Source of the DNA: CBDDHT01 sp965227905
GTDB taxonomy: Bacteria > Pseudomonadota > Alphaproteobacteria > Rhizobiales > Methyloligellaceae
DNA: 64,000 nt
Assembly (NCBI GenBank): GCA_965227905.1
Contig: OZ245780.1
Coordinates: 3,038,001 to 3,102,000 of the forward strand
Direction of reading: 5' to 3'
Position numbers and translations under genes: made by a program. Shown piece by piece: positions 1-7,886 of the stretch. The notes below the pieces were generated by a model. That model did no database searches and had not been told where the DNA came from. It was given only the letters and a program-made list of their open reading frames with translations. Position 1 is the first letter of the stretch, and each line of letters begins with the position of its first letter.

Positions 1-676
1 AGGCACCAGCCTGTACCGAGAGATCGTTGTGGAAGGTCCTCAAATCTTCCGGCTCGCCAGCACGCTGCGAATTGGCCGTGGGGGTGTTGAATCCGAGCAG
101 CACCATTTCCACGCCTTGCAATCCCATGACGCGGTAGGTCTCGGGCCAGCGCCGGTCGTTGCAGATACACATGCCGAATATGCCGTCCATAAAGCGCCAC
201 ACCTGAAATCCTGTGTCGCCAACGGCAAAATACTTCTTTTCCAAATGCTGGAAGGCGCGTTCCGGATCATACTCGCCATGGCCGGGGAGGTGGGTCTTGC
301 GGTACTTGCCGACGATCTTTCCGTCCTTGTCGACGAGGATCGATGTATTGAAATATCGGCGCGCGCCATCTGGGTCTTCGATCTCTGCATAGCCGAACGA
401 TATCGCAATCCCATAGTCTTTTGCGCGATCGAACAGAGGTCTGGTCGCATCGTTCGGCATCTCGGTTTCAAAAAAACTGTCGATCTCCTGAGGATCATCC
501 ATATCCCAGCGCGGAAAGAACGTCGTGAGTGCGAGTTCCGGATAAGCGACAAGTTGGCAGCCTTGCTCCTTGGCCTGGTCGAGCAGCGTGATCATTCGAT
601 CAACTGCGACTTTTCGGCTGTCGGACCGCTGTATCGGTCCGAGCTGTGCCCCGCCCACACGAATGATTCTGGCCAT
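1..676 (-). CDS. N-carbamoyl-D-amino acid hydrolase (D-carbamoylase), 3' end outside window
   Basis: Nitrilase-superfamily carbon-nitrogen hydrolase. The protein reads MARIIRVGGAQLGPIQ from the ATG at 676 and stays open for 225 codons to the left edge, so the C-terminus is missing. The catalytic triad is intact: Glu47 (AYPELAL), Lys127 (KYRKTHLPG) and Cys172 (GMCICNDRRWPE). These are the same positions as in the known Agrobacterium D-carbamoylases, which hydrolyse N-carbamoyl-D-amino acids to the amino acid, CO2 and ammonia in the cytoplasm. It diverges from a LysR regulator and is followed across that gene by an ABC importer and a hydantoinase, which fits the last step of hydantoin breakdown. 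Other ureidopropionase-type substrates remain possible. Confidence 0.9.
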   Translation of the reverse strand, partial: MARIIRVGGAQLGPIQRSDSRKVAVDRMITLLDQAKEQGCQLVAYPELALTTFFPRWDMDDPQEIDSFFETEMPNDATRPLFDRAKDYGIAISFGYAEIEDPDGARRYFNTSILVDKDGKIVGKYRKTHLPGHGEYDPERAFQHLEKKYFAVGDTGFQVWRFMDGIFGMCICNDRRWPETYRVMGLQGVEMVLLGFNTPTANSQRAGEPEDLRTFHNDLSVQAGA

Positions 677-766
677 TACCTGCCGTCTCCATGAACCGAT
701 GCTGATACCGAACGCGCCCATTGACCACTAAGGGTCTTTTTGAATCAAGCGAAAGCCATCTACAAT

Positions 767-785
767 GTCGAATTAAATTTCGGAC
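767..785. promoter_or_regulatory. Candidate LysR operator, site 1
   Basis: A 19-base imperfect palindrome with half-sites GTCGAA and TTCGGAC lies between the divergent carbamoylase and LysR genes. Its reverse complement, GTCCGAA-N3-TAATTCGAC, recurs as GTCTGAA-N4-TAATTCGAC at 1939-1958 in front of the importer genes. Position and conservation suggest a binding site for the adjacent LysR protein. This is inference. Confidence 0.5.
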
Positions 786-812
786 CGTAATTATTTGTGT
801 AGCTTATACCTG

Positions 813-1724
813 ATGAACCTCAGACAGTTGGAGATATTCCGTGCCGTGATGCAAGGCGGCTCGACGAAGAACGCCGCACATTTGCTACTGATCTCCCAAC
901 CCGCGGTCAGCAATATGATCCGGCAATTCGAGGATCAGCTTGGCTTTCCGCTTTTCGAGCGCAAGAGCGGCCGGTTGCGCCCGACACCGGAAGCAGAAAC
1001 CCTCTACGCGAACTCCGATACGGTCTTTGCGCATTTCGATGGACTGCGCAGTCTTGCCGAGGATTTGCGCGACACGCTTGCCGGCACGCTCAAGTTCGTC
1101 GCGAGTCCGAGTATCGGGCAAACCGTCGTGCCTAAGGCCGTCGCCGCCTTCGTGAAGGATCGACCCGCTGTCAAAGTCGGTTTCGATACCCCGCCGCATG
1201 AGCATGTCATCGAGCTCCTGATCGGGGATCAGGCGGACTTTGGTTTGACGATCACTCCGATCGATCATCCTGCGTTGCAGACCAATCTGGTTCGCAAAGG
1301 CAAACTGGTCTGTGTCCTTCCCAAGGGGCATCCTCTGCAAGGCAAAGGCGTTGTGCGTCCGCGCGACCTGCGAGCGGAGCATCTGATTTCCTACCCACGC
1401 GCGTCGCCCATCGGGTTGATCGTCGATGAGTCCTTCCGCGAGGCGGGCGAACATCAGCAGATCAATATGAACGTGCGCTTTTGCTTTACGGCCTGCACCC
1501 TGGTCGATGCCGGCGCAGGCGTGGCCATCGTAGATGAGTTCACCGTCAGCGAGCAGAGTTTCAAGAACCTCGTCGTGAAGCCTTTCAAATCCAGCCAGCA
1601 TGTCGCCGTGTCGCTGTCCTATTCGCGACTTCGTCCACTCTCGCGCCTGGCAACGTTGTTTCTCGACAGTTATCTGTGGCCGTCCGGCACGCTCGCGCCA
1701 TCGCATTCGACGGAAGAAAACTAA
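813..1724 (+). CDS. LysR-family transcriptional regulator
   Basis: 303-residue LysR-type regulator. An N-terminal winged helix-turn-helix (MNLRQLEIFRAVMQGGSTKNAAHLLLISQPAVSNMIRQFE, about residues 1-40) is followed by a substrate-binding domain that senses an effector. I chose the ATG at 813 because the family starts at this MNLRQLE-type motif; an in-frame TTG lies at 795. It sits between the divergent carbamoylase and the importer/hydantoinase operon, so it probably controls both. The effector is probably a hydantoin, a carbamoyl amino acid or a related heterocycle; that is inferred from context only. Confidence 0.93.
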   Translation: MNLRQLEIFRAVMQGGSTKNAAHLLLISQPAVSNMIRQFEDQLGFPLFERKSGRLRPTPEAETLYANSDTVFAHFDGLRSLAEDLRDTLAGTLKFVASPSIGQTVVPKAVAAFVKDRPAVKVGFDTPPHEHVIELLIGDQADFGLTITPIDHPALQTNLVRKGKLVCVLPKGHPLQGKGVVRPRDLRAEHLISYPRASPIGLIVDESFREAGEHQQINMNVRFCFTACTLVDAGAGVAIVDEFTVSEQSFKNLVVKPFKSSQHVAVSLSYSRLRPLSRLATLFLDSYLWPSGTLAPSHSTEEN

Positions 1725-1748
1725 GGCCTGTCGACAGCACGCACACCT

Positions 1749-1829
1749 ATGTCCCGGACTAGATCCGGGGCCCAGGGCAGCAGGCGTTTCGGTTCGGTCG
1801 CCCTGGGTCCCGGATCAAGTCCGGGACAT
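1749..1829. repeat. Dispersed palindromic element, copy 1
   Basis: An 81-base near-perfect inverted repeat with arms of about 30 bases, reading ATGTCCCGGACTAGATC on the left and GATCAAGTCCGGGACAT on the right. Each arm also carries CCCAGGGC or GCCCTGGG. Related copies lie at 27145-27227 and 57719-57803. It follows the LysR stop codon and would form a long RNA hairpin. Confidence 0.85.
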
Positions 1830-2108
1830 AGAGGGAGCAAGTCCCATGAACAACCAATGCGACTTTGTCCCGGCCTCATTTTCCGGCAGTACTGCCCAAA
1901 ATTGCAGCGCGATTCCTATAACTGCTATTTATTTCAAAGTCTGAATATCTAATTCGACTTTATTCCCAGCCAATTGCATCCTGAGAGCGTCGGAGGAAGG
2001 TTGGGGCGGACTGCAGCAGATAGGAGACTTCATCTGGCTGAGATCCGGTCTATCCGCGTTCCTCGCGTCTGGCGGACAACAGTGCTCGATTGAACCGGAG
2101 TAGACACC
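1830..2108. other. Leader region of the importer operon
   Basis: Together with copy 1 of the palindromic element, this belongs to a gene-free stretch from 1725 to 2108. An AT-rich part around 1915-1965 holds candidate LysR site 2 and is the likely promoter zone. A CTGAGA string near 2036 resembles one piece of the TPP riboswitch, but the rest of the conserved core is absent. I see no small gene here. Confidence 0.5.
1939..1958. promoter_or_regulatory. Candidate LysR operator, site 2
   Basis: GTCTGAA, four bases, then TAATTCGAC. It matches the reverse complement of the site at 767-785 apart from C/T at one place, the spacer sequence and one extra spacer base. It lies about 150 bases before the binding-protein gene, where an activator would sit. 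Confidence 0.5.
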
Positions 2109-3125
2109 ATGCGCATGCAAGAATGCTCTCGCCAACTCGGACGATTTCTCTCAGTCGGAGTGATCGCGGTTTCGGCGGCGATCGTCGGTAACGTAAAACC
2201 TGCAGCAGCAGAGGAAGACATCCAATTCCTCCTCGACTGGATCCCATCGGGTGAAATGGCGGCCTATTATGCCGGATGGTCAAAGGGTTTCTGGAAAGAC
2301 GAAGGCCTGAATATCAAGATCAGCCGCGGTTACGGTTCCGGCGATACGGCGTCGAAAGTCGCCGCCAATGCTGCTGATTTCGGCATAGCCGATATTGCAG
2401 CTGTGTTCGCTGCGCGGCTCCGTGGCAAAGCCCCGCTCAAACTGATCAGCGCGCTCTACACGCACTCACCGCACTCGCTCTTCGTCCTCAAGAGTTCCGG
2501 TATCGCCGACTTCAAGGATCTTTCCGGCAAGAAGATCGGTATTACGCCAGGTAACAGCCACAAGCTCCATTTCCCGGCTGTCGCACAACGGGTCGGTCTC
2601 GACCCGAATGCGGTGACCTGGGTGAACTCGGATGCGTCCGCAATGGCTGCGCTTCTGATCGCAAAGAGGATCGACGCTGCACCATTTTATTCGATCCACC
2701 ATTACTATCAGAACAAGGCTGCGAAAAAGCACGGGCAGGAGATCACGGTGCTGCCTTTCGTGAAAACGGGATTCGCGATCTATGCGGCATCCATCATCAC
2801 CACAGAAAAGACGATCAAGGAACGCCCGGAAACGGTGAAGAAGTTTCTCAAGGGTCTGCAGCGTTCGTTGAATTGGGCCAAGGACAATCAGGAAGAGGCG
2901 TGCAAGCTGCACGTCAAGAAAGTGCCCGAAGTGGTCCTCGACGACTGCATGGGTTCCCTGAAAGCCATGCTCGGATTCGTCTTCTCCGACCACTCGGCGA
3001 AAACCGGGCTGGGCAAATTCGACCCTGAGCGTCTCAAATTCACATACGCCACTGCGGCAAAAGCACAAAAGCTCGACCTGAAGGTCGATCCGGCCACCAT
3101 TGTCGACACAGGGTTCCTCCCGTAG
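2109..3125 (+). CDS. NMT1/THI5-like ABC transporter substrate-binding protein
   Basis: 338-residue periplasmic binding protein with a signal peptide ending near KPAAAEED (about residue 35). The mature protein opens with IQFLLDWIPSGEMAAYYAGWSKGFWKDEGLNIKI, the pattern of the ThiY/NMT1 group, and continues with the usual two-lobed fold (FGIADIAAVFAARL; GKKIGITPGNSHKLHFP). Known members bind pyrimidines, riboflavin, sulfonates or nitrate. With a hydantoinase and carbamoylase nearby, a cyclic ureide or pyrimidine-like ligand is likely, but this is inference. It is the first gene of the operon. A strong hairpin follows its stop codon. Confidence 0.9.
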   Translation: MRMQECSRQLGRFLSVGVIAVSAAIVGNVKPAAAEEDIQFLLDWIPSGEMAAYYAGWSKGFWKDEGLNIKISRGYGSGDTASKVAANAADFGIADIAAVFAARLRGKAPLKLISALYTHSPHSLFVLKSSGIADFKDLSGKKIGITPGNSHKLHFPAVAQRVGLDPNAVTWVNSDASAMAALLIAKRIDAAPFYSIHHYYQNKAAKKHGQEITVLPFVKTGFAIYAASIITTEKTIKERPETVKKFLKGLQRSLNWAKDNQEEACKLHVKKVPEVVLDDCMGSLKAMLGFVFSDHSAKTGLGKFDPERLKFTYATAAKAQKLDLKVDPATIVDTGFLP

Positions 3126-3145
3126 CGACGACGTTCGTCGCGGTT

Positions 3146-3176
3146 GGTGCTCCGGCGGTCTGATCGCCGGGGCACC
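3146..3176 (+). terminator. Intercistronic hairpin after binding-protein gene
   Basis: Inverted repeat 3146-3157/3165-3176: 12 base pairs with one non-Watson-Crick position and a 7-base loop (GGTGCTCCGGCG ... CGCCGGGGCACC). There is no T-tract. It begins 20 bases after the stop codon and precedes the ATPase gene, so it more likely stabilises the upstream mRNA or attenuates read-through than ends transcription fully. Confidence 0.6.
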
Positions 3177-3202
3177 GATCTGGGATTTCGCGTGAGGGCT
3201 CC

Positions 3203-3961
3203 ATGACATCGATTAGGATTTCGAACGCGTCAAAAATCTTCCAGTCCTGGGACGGTGAGGCCGTCGTCGCGCTTGAGGGGATTGACCTCGATATCCATGC
3301 CAACGAATTCGTCACATTGGTTGGCCCTTCGGGTTGCGGAAAATCGACCCTCTTGCGCTTGCTGGCCGGACTGATCGCGCCCACGGATGGCGTTCTGGAA
3401 ATCGACGGGACTGCTGTTACTGAACCGCGCAGAGAGACGGGCATCGTCTTTCAACAGGCGACGCTGCTGCCCTGGAAGACCATTCTGGACAATGTGCTCT
3501 TTCCATTGAGCATCATGGGGGAGTTGAAGCCGGATTCGGATCGGATTGCACGGGACCTTCTGGAACTCGCCGGACTGGATGGCTTCGAGAAAAAATATCC
3601 CGATGAGTTGTCGGGCGGCATGCAGCAACGAGCGGCGATCTGCCGTGCCCTGGTTCATGATCCCGAAATTCTCCTCATGGATGAGCCATTCGGGGCCCTG
3701 GATGCCCTGACCCGTGAGGAAATGTCGTTAGAGCTCTTACGCATATGGACGGAACGGCCAAAGACGATCGTCTTCGTAACGCATTCCATCACCGAGGCGG
3801 TGCTGATGTCCGACCGGGTGGTCGTCATGTCGCCGCGGCCGGGGCGGGTTGCAGAGATCATCGATGTCCCGATCGACCGTCCGCGAACTTTCGAAGTGGA
3901 GGCACGAGATGACTTCCAAAAATGTGCCCAGCGCATCCGCAGCCTCATCACCGGAAGGTAG
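3203..3961 (+). CDS. ABC transporter ATP-binding protein (nitrate/taurine/pyrimidine type)
   Basis: 252-residue ATPase of the family paired with NMT1-type binding proteins. Visible motifs are Walker A GPSGCGKST (about residues 42-50), Q-loop FQQATLLPW, signature LSGGMQQRAAICRAL, Walker B ILLMDEPFGALDALTR and the switch histidine FVTHSITEA. It powers the membrane permease encoded next, whose start overlaps its end by 53 bases, so the two are translationally linked. GAGGG precedes the ATG. Confidence 0.95.
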   Translation: MTSIRISNASKIFQSWDGEAVVALEGIDLDIHANEFVTLVGPSGCGKSTLLRLLAGLIAPTDGVLEIDGTAVTEPRRETGIVFQQATLLPWKTILDNVLFPLSIMGELKPDSDRIARDLLELAGLDGFEKKYPDELSGGMQQRAAICRALVHDPEILLMDEPFGALDALTREEMSLELLRIWTERPKTIVFVTHSITEAVLMSDRVVVMSPRPGRVAEIIDVPIDRPRTFEVEARDDFQKCAQRIRSLITGR

Positions 3962-4763
3962 GAACAGGGGCTTCGGAGTCTGGCTGCGGCGCGTCTGGCA
4001 TCACGGACAGGACGTTGTTCTGCCCGTTGTGACGTTCATTGTGCTGTTGGTCCTTTGGGAACTTTGCGTCTGGGCATTCGCAATTCCGGTTTATCTTTTG
4101 CCTGCACCATCGGTCATCTGGGCTGAGACATCGGCGGAATGGACGCTCGTGTGGGGCCATACAATGGCGACGCTTGTCACCGTGCTTCTTGGGTTTGGCC
4201 TTTCGATTGCGGTCAGCCTGCCGATAGGGTTCGCCCTGACATCGTCCCGTATCGTCTCGAATGCGATCTATCCGCTTCTCGTCCTGACCCAATCCATACC
4301 CAAAGTGGCGCTGGCGCCGATCCTTGTCATTGCCATGGGTGCAAATGAGCTGCCGCGCGTTGCTGTGACGTTCCTCGTCGCATTCTTCCCGCTGGTGATC
4401 GCCATTGCGACCGGCCTTTTGTCGGTCCCCGCAGACCTGATCGAGCTGAGTCGGTCCTACAAGTCGACGCGACTGCAGGAGATGTTCCGTATTCGCATCC
4501 CATACGCCATCCCATTCATCTTCAGCGGCCTCAAAGCGGCCGTTGCACTCGCTGTTGTTGGTGCCGTTGTTGGCGAGTTCGTTACGTCCGACCGAGGCCT
4601 TGGTTACCTCATCCAGACATCAACTGCGTTCTTCCGGATGCCACTTGCATTTGGCGCGATGGTTCTTCTGTCGATCATGGGGATCGTGCTCTTTCAGCTG
4701 GTGGGCATTGTGGAGCGAATCCTGTTTCCATGGTCTTCAAGCAAACAGGTATTCGCGGGTTGA
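3909..4763 (+). CDS. ABC transporter permease (binding-protein-dependent, SsuC/ThiX type)
   Basis: 284-residue inner-membrane permease with about six hydrophobic segments and the EAA-like cytoplasmic loop near LIELSRSYKSTRLQEMFRIRIPYAIPFIFSGLK. I chose the ATG at 3909 because GGAGG lies six bases upstream; an in-frame ATG at 3849 would overlap the ATPase gene much further. It forms the channel of the importer with the preceding ATPase and binding protein. Confidence 0.93.
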   Translation: MTSKNVPSASAASSPEGRNRGFGVWLRRVWHHGQDVVLPVVTFIVLLVLWELCVWAFAIPVYLLPAPSVIWAETSAEWTLVWGHTMATLVTVLLGFGLSIAVSLPIGFALTSSRIVSNAIYPLLVLTQSIPKVALAPILVIAMGANELPRVAVTFLVAFFPLVIAIATGLLSVPADLIELSRSYKSTRLQEMFRIRIPYAIPFIFSGLKAAVALAVVGAVVGEFVTSDRGLGYLIQTSTAFFRMPLAFGAMVLLSIMGIVLFQLVGIVERILFPWSSSKQVFAG

Positions 4764-4784
4764 ACTATAAGGGGTGAAGACGTC

Positions 4785-6311
4785 ATGAGTTCCCAGATCA
4801 AGGTTATTCGCGGCGGTCGATTGCTGGATCTGGCGTCGCGCTCTGCGATCGAGAAAGATCTTCTGATTTGGGACGGCGGTGTCCTCGAAATTTCGGCGCC
4901 TGGCCTGTCGGCACCCGAAGGTGCTCAAGTCATCAATGCGCAAGGCAAGCTGCTTATGCCGGGGTTGATCAATGCCCATTCGCATGGTCACGGCAGCATC
5001 GGAAAGGGTCTCGCCGACCGTTGGACGCTTGAGCACTTGCTGCATGCCGGGCCATGGCTCAATGGGCATCGTGCACTCGAAGACAAGCAGCTCTCCGCGA
5101 CGTTGAACGCGGCCGAAATGGTCTTGAAAGGTTGCACGGCGACCTACGATCTCTACTTCGAGGTGCCGGGCCCCACCGTCGATGGACTCCATGCGGTGGC
5201 GAGAGGCTATGAGGCCGTTGGCGTGCGCAGCGTGATCGCACCGATGATGGCCGATCGCACGCTCTATGATGCGATCCCCGATTTGCTCAAGGCGTTTCCG
5301 GAGGCGGAAAGGGAGAGGTTGTCACAGATACAGGCCTCGCCCGCCGAGGCGTTGCTGGCTGCGTGCCGTGCACTCCTGGTCGATTGGCCCTTCGATCCCA
5401 ATCGCACCAAGCTCGCATTGGCACCGACGATACCGCTCTTCTGCAGCGATGCCTTTATGGTCGGCTGCCGTGACCTGGCCAATGAGTATGATGTCGGTCT
5501 GCACATGCATCTGGCCGAGTCTCGGATCCAGGCCGTCACAGGTCTCGATCGTTACGGCAAGACACTGACGGCCCATCTCGAAGATCTGGGTCTGCTGTCT
5601 CCGAGGTTTACCGGTGCCCACTGCGTCTGGCTCGATGATGATGACATGCGCCGGCTTGGCGACAATGGCTGCTCGATTGCCCACAATCCAGGAAGCAATC
5701 TGCGCCTTGGCAATGGAATCGCACCGGCCCGGCGAATGCTTTCAAGCGGCGCGAATGTCGGTATCGGTACGGATGGATCGCACTGTGCCGATCATCAGAA
5801 CATGTTCGAGGCCATGCGTCTGGCATCTTTCGTGTCGCGGGTTGTTGCACCGGATACTGAAGCCTGGCTGGAAACGACTGAGGTTGTCGAGATGGCGACC
5901 GCAGGCAGTGCCAAGGCGTTGGGCTTCGGTGCTGAAATCGGACGGCTGGCGCCGGGTGCACGCGCGGATATCGTTTTCCTGGATCTCGAGAACATTAACT
6001 TCGTGCCATTGAACGATCCAGCCAATCAGATCGTTCACACGGAAGACAGCTCGGCCGTCCACAGTGTCATGGTCGATGGCGAGATGATTCTGGAAGACCG
6101 CAAATTCAAGACCATCGACTACGCAAAACTTCGCAGTGATGCAGAGGCTGCTTCAGAACGGCTTCTGGCTGTGAATGCCGAAGCCCGTCTCGCCTCACTC
6201 GAATTGGAGTCATACGTGTCGCAATTCTGCGTGGGACTCGCGCAGCAACCCTATCATGTCCACGCCTGGGGTGGAGAGATGCACGGGCAGGGGAGTGTAC
6301 AAAGACAATGA
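4785..6311 (+). CDS. Amidohydrolase-superfamily deaminase (TrzN/AtzA/SAH-deaminase-like)
   Basis: 508-residue metal-dependent hydrolase. Ligands of the superfamily are visible: His65 and His67 (NAHSHGHG), His240, His242 and Glu245 (HMHLAES), His279 (GAHCVWLDDDD) and Asp330 (GIGTDGSH), plus the HNPGSNLRLGNG string typical of aminohydrolases acting on rings such as triazines, guanine, SAH or cytosine. The His/Glu/Asp set supports hydrolytic removal of an amino group from a heterocycle. It lies directly after the permease and overlaps the hydantoinase start by four bases, so it probably converts the imported compound into the hydantoinase substrate. Exact substrate unknown. Confidence 0.88.
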   Translation: MSSQIKVIRGGRLLDLASRSAIEKDLLIWDGGVLEISAPGLSAPEGAQVINAQGKLLMPGLINAHSHGHGSIGKGLADRWTLEHLLHAGPWLNGHRALEDKQLSATLNAAEMVLKGCTATYDLYFEVPGPTVDGLHAVARGYEAVGVRSVIAPMMADRTLYDAIPDLLKAFPEAERERLSQIQASPAEALLAACRALLVDWPFDPNRTKLALAPTIPLFCSDAFMVGCRDLANEYDVGLHMHLAESRIQAVTGLDRYGKTLTAHLEDLGLLSPRFTGAHCVWLDDDDMRRLGDNGCSIAHNPGSNLRLGNGIAPARRMLSSGANVGIGTDGSHCADHQNMFEAMRLASFVSRVVAPDTEAWLETTEVVEMATAGSAKALGFGAEIGRLAPGARADIVFLDLENINFVPLNDPANQIVHTEDSSAVHSVMVDGEMILEDRKFKTIDYAKLRSDAEAASERLLAVNAEARLASLELESYVSQFCVGLAQQPYHVHAWGGEMHGQGSVQRQ

Positions 6312-7774
6312 GTGATTTCGATCTCACGATCCGTGGTGGCACGGTCGTCACCAGTACCGACAAGATCCTTCAGGATATTGGCGTCAAGGACGGCCAGATT
6401 GCCGCGATAGCGCAAACCCTGTCGCCAGGCGAACGCGATGTTGATGCCACTGGAAAGTTGGTACTTCCTGGCGGTATCGACGGTCATTGTCATATCGAGC
6501 AAATCTCTTCGTTCGGGCTCTTGAATGCCGACGATTTCTATTCGGCAACGGTTTCGGCCGCATTTGGAGGTACGACGACTGTCGTGCCGTTTGCAGCTCA
6601 GCATCGTGGCGATTCAGTGAGCGAAGTCGTTGCCGCTTATCGCAAGTTGGCGGAAGAGAAAGCGGTCATCGACTACCACTTCCACATCATTCTGACCGAC
6701 CCGACTCCGGAGATACTTGCGAAGGAACTCCCGCCGCTCATCGAGGAGGGGTTTCGTTCCTTGAAAATCTTCATGACCTACGAACTCATGAAAGTCGACG
6801 ACTATCAGATGCTCCAGGTCCTGGAGGTCGCCCGCAAGTACGGCGCGCTTATTGTGGCCCATGCCGAAAACAATGACATGATCCGTTGGGCCACCGAGCG
6901 TCTCGTCGACCAAGGAAACACCGCGCCGAAGTTTCATGCCGTCAGCCATCCGCGTCTTGCTGAGGCTGAGGCCGTGCATCGCGCAATCGTGCTAGCCCGG
7001 TTCATCGATGTACCGATCCTGATCTTCCACGTCACGACGCGCGAGGCCATGGCAGAGATCCGACGCGCGCAGGACATGGGACTCAAAGTCTATGGGGAGA
7101 CATGCCCACAGTATCTTTTTCTAACCGCCGACGATCTGGACCGCCCGGGTAGCGAGGGCGCAAAGTTCTGCTGCAGCCCGCCGCCACGCGACGCGGATGA
7201 CCAGAAAGCCATGTGGGAAGGGCTGATCGACAACACCTTCCAGGTGTTCAACTCAGACCATGCACCCTATCGCTATGATGAGTCGGGCAAGCTGAATGCC
7301 GGACCGAACCCGACCTTTAAACAAATTGCCAACGGTTTGCCGGGTCTTGAGCTCCGCATGCCATTGCTGTTTTCCGAAGGTGTGAGCACTGGCCGGATCG
7401 ACGTTTGCCGATTTGTCGAGCTGACATCCACCAATATGGCGCGTCTCTATGGATTGCATCCGAGTAAGGGGACGATCGCCGTCGGCTCCGACGCAGACGT
7501 CGCGATCTGGGATCCCGATCTCAAAAAAATCGTCACAGAAGAGACGACACACGACAACACCGGATACACACCCTTTGAAGGACGGAAGATCAAGGGTTGG
7601 CCAGTCACGGTGATCAGTCGGGGAAGGGTGGTCATCGAGGGTGACGTCCTGAATGTCGAACGCGGATCGGGGAGACTTGCCAAAAGAGAGCTGCCGGAAC
7701 TCGCAAAGCCTCTCGGCAGGCTTGAGCCGGAAATGGATGCTGCCAAGAACTTTGGCGTTCAACTGTTGCGCTAG
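6308..7774 (+). CDS. Dihydropyrimidinase / D-hydantoinase
   Basis: 488-residue cyclic amidohydrolase that opens dihydropyrimidine or hydantoin rings to N-carbamoyl amino acids. The binuclear metal site is complete: His60 and His62 (GGIDGHCHIEQ), Lys153 for carboxylation (SLKIFMTYE), His185 (VAHAEN), His241 (FHVTT) and Asp317 (NSDHAPY). Its ATG overlaps the upstream stop in an ATGA junction, showing translational coupling to the deaminase. No dihydropyrimidine dehydrogenase gene is present in the window, so an already saturated ring such as a hydantoin is the better guess. Its product would be the substrate of the carbamoylase at the left edge. Confidence 0.95.
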   Translation: MSDFDLTIRGGTVVTSTDKILQDIGVKDGQIAAIAQTLSPGERDVDATGKLVLPGGIDGHCHIEQISSFGLLNADDFYSATVSAAFGGTTTVVPFAAQHRGDSVSEVVAAYRKLAEEKAVIDYHFHIILTDPTPEILAKELPPLIEEGFRSLKIFMTYELMKVDDYQMLQVLEVARKYGALIVAHAENNDMIRWATERLVDQGNTAPKFHAVSHPRLAEAEAVHRAIVLARFIDVPILIFHVTTREAMAEIRRAQDMGLKVYGETCPQYLFLTADDLDRPGSEGAKFCCSPPPRDADDQKAMWEGLIDNTFQVFNSDHAPYRYDESGKLNAGPNPTFKQIANGLPGLELRMPLLFSEGVSTGRIDVCRFVELTSTNMARLYGLHPSKGTIAVGSDADVAIWDPDLKKIVTEETTHDNTGYTPFEGRKIKGWPVTVISRGRVVIEGDVLNVERGSGRLAKRELPELAKPLGRLEPEMDAAKNFGVQLLR

Positions 7775-7847
7775 ACAGCAACATCTGGCTGGCGCTGCAG
7801 TATTAAAAGCTGGTGAACGTGAGGTACACCGGTTGAAAAAGCTCTAG

Positions 7848-7864
7848 ACTCTCGGTTCGAGAGT
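7848..7864 (+). terminator. Possible terminator after hydantoinase operon
   Basis: Perfect 7-bp stem ACTCTCG-GTT-CGAGAGT followed by TTCTCT. It lies 74 bases after the hydantoinase stop and 22 bases before the next gene. The tail is T-rich but short, so strength is uncertain. Confidence 0.4.
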
Positions 7865-7886
7865 TTCTCTCCGCGATGAATGCGCT

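Noticed and set aside
2030..2108. TPP riboswitch before the NMT1-type binding protein
   Set aside because: Only a CTGAGA string is present; the remaining conserved core and pairing are missing.
2466..3209. 247-codon minus-strand open frame
   Set aside because: Antisense to the binding-protein gene, with no start signal and no recognisable motif.
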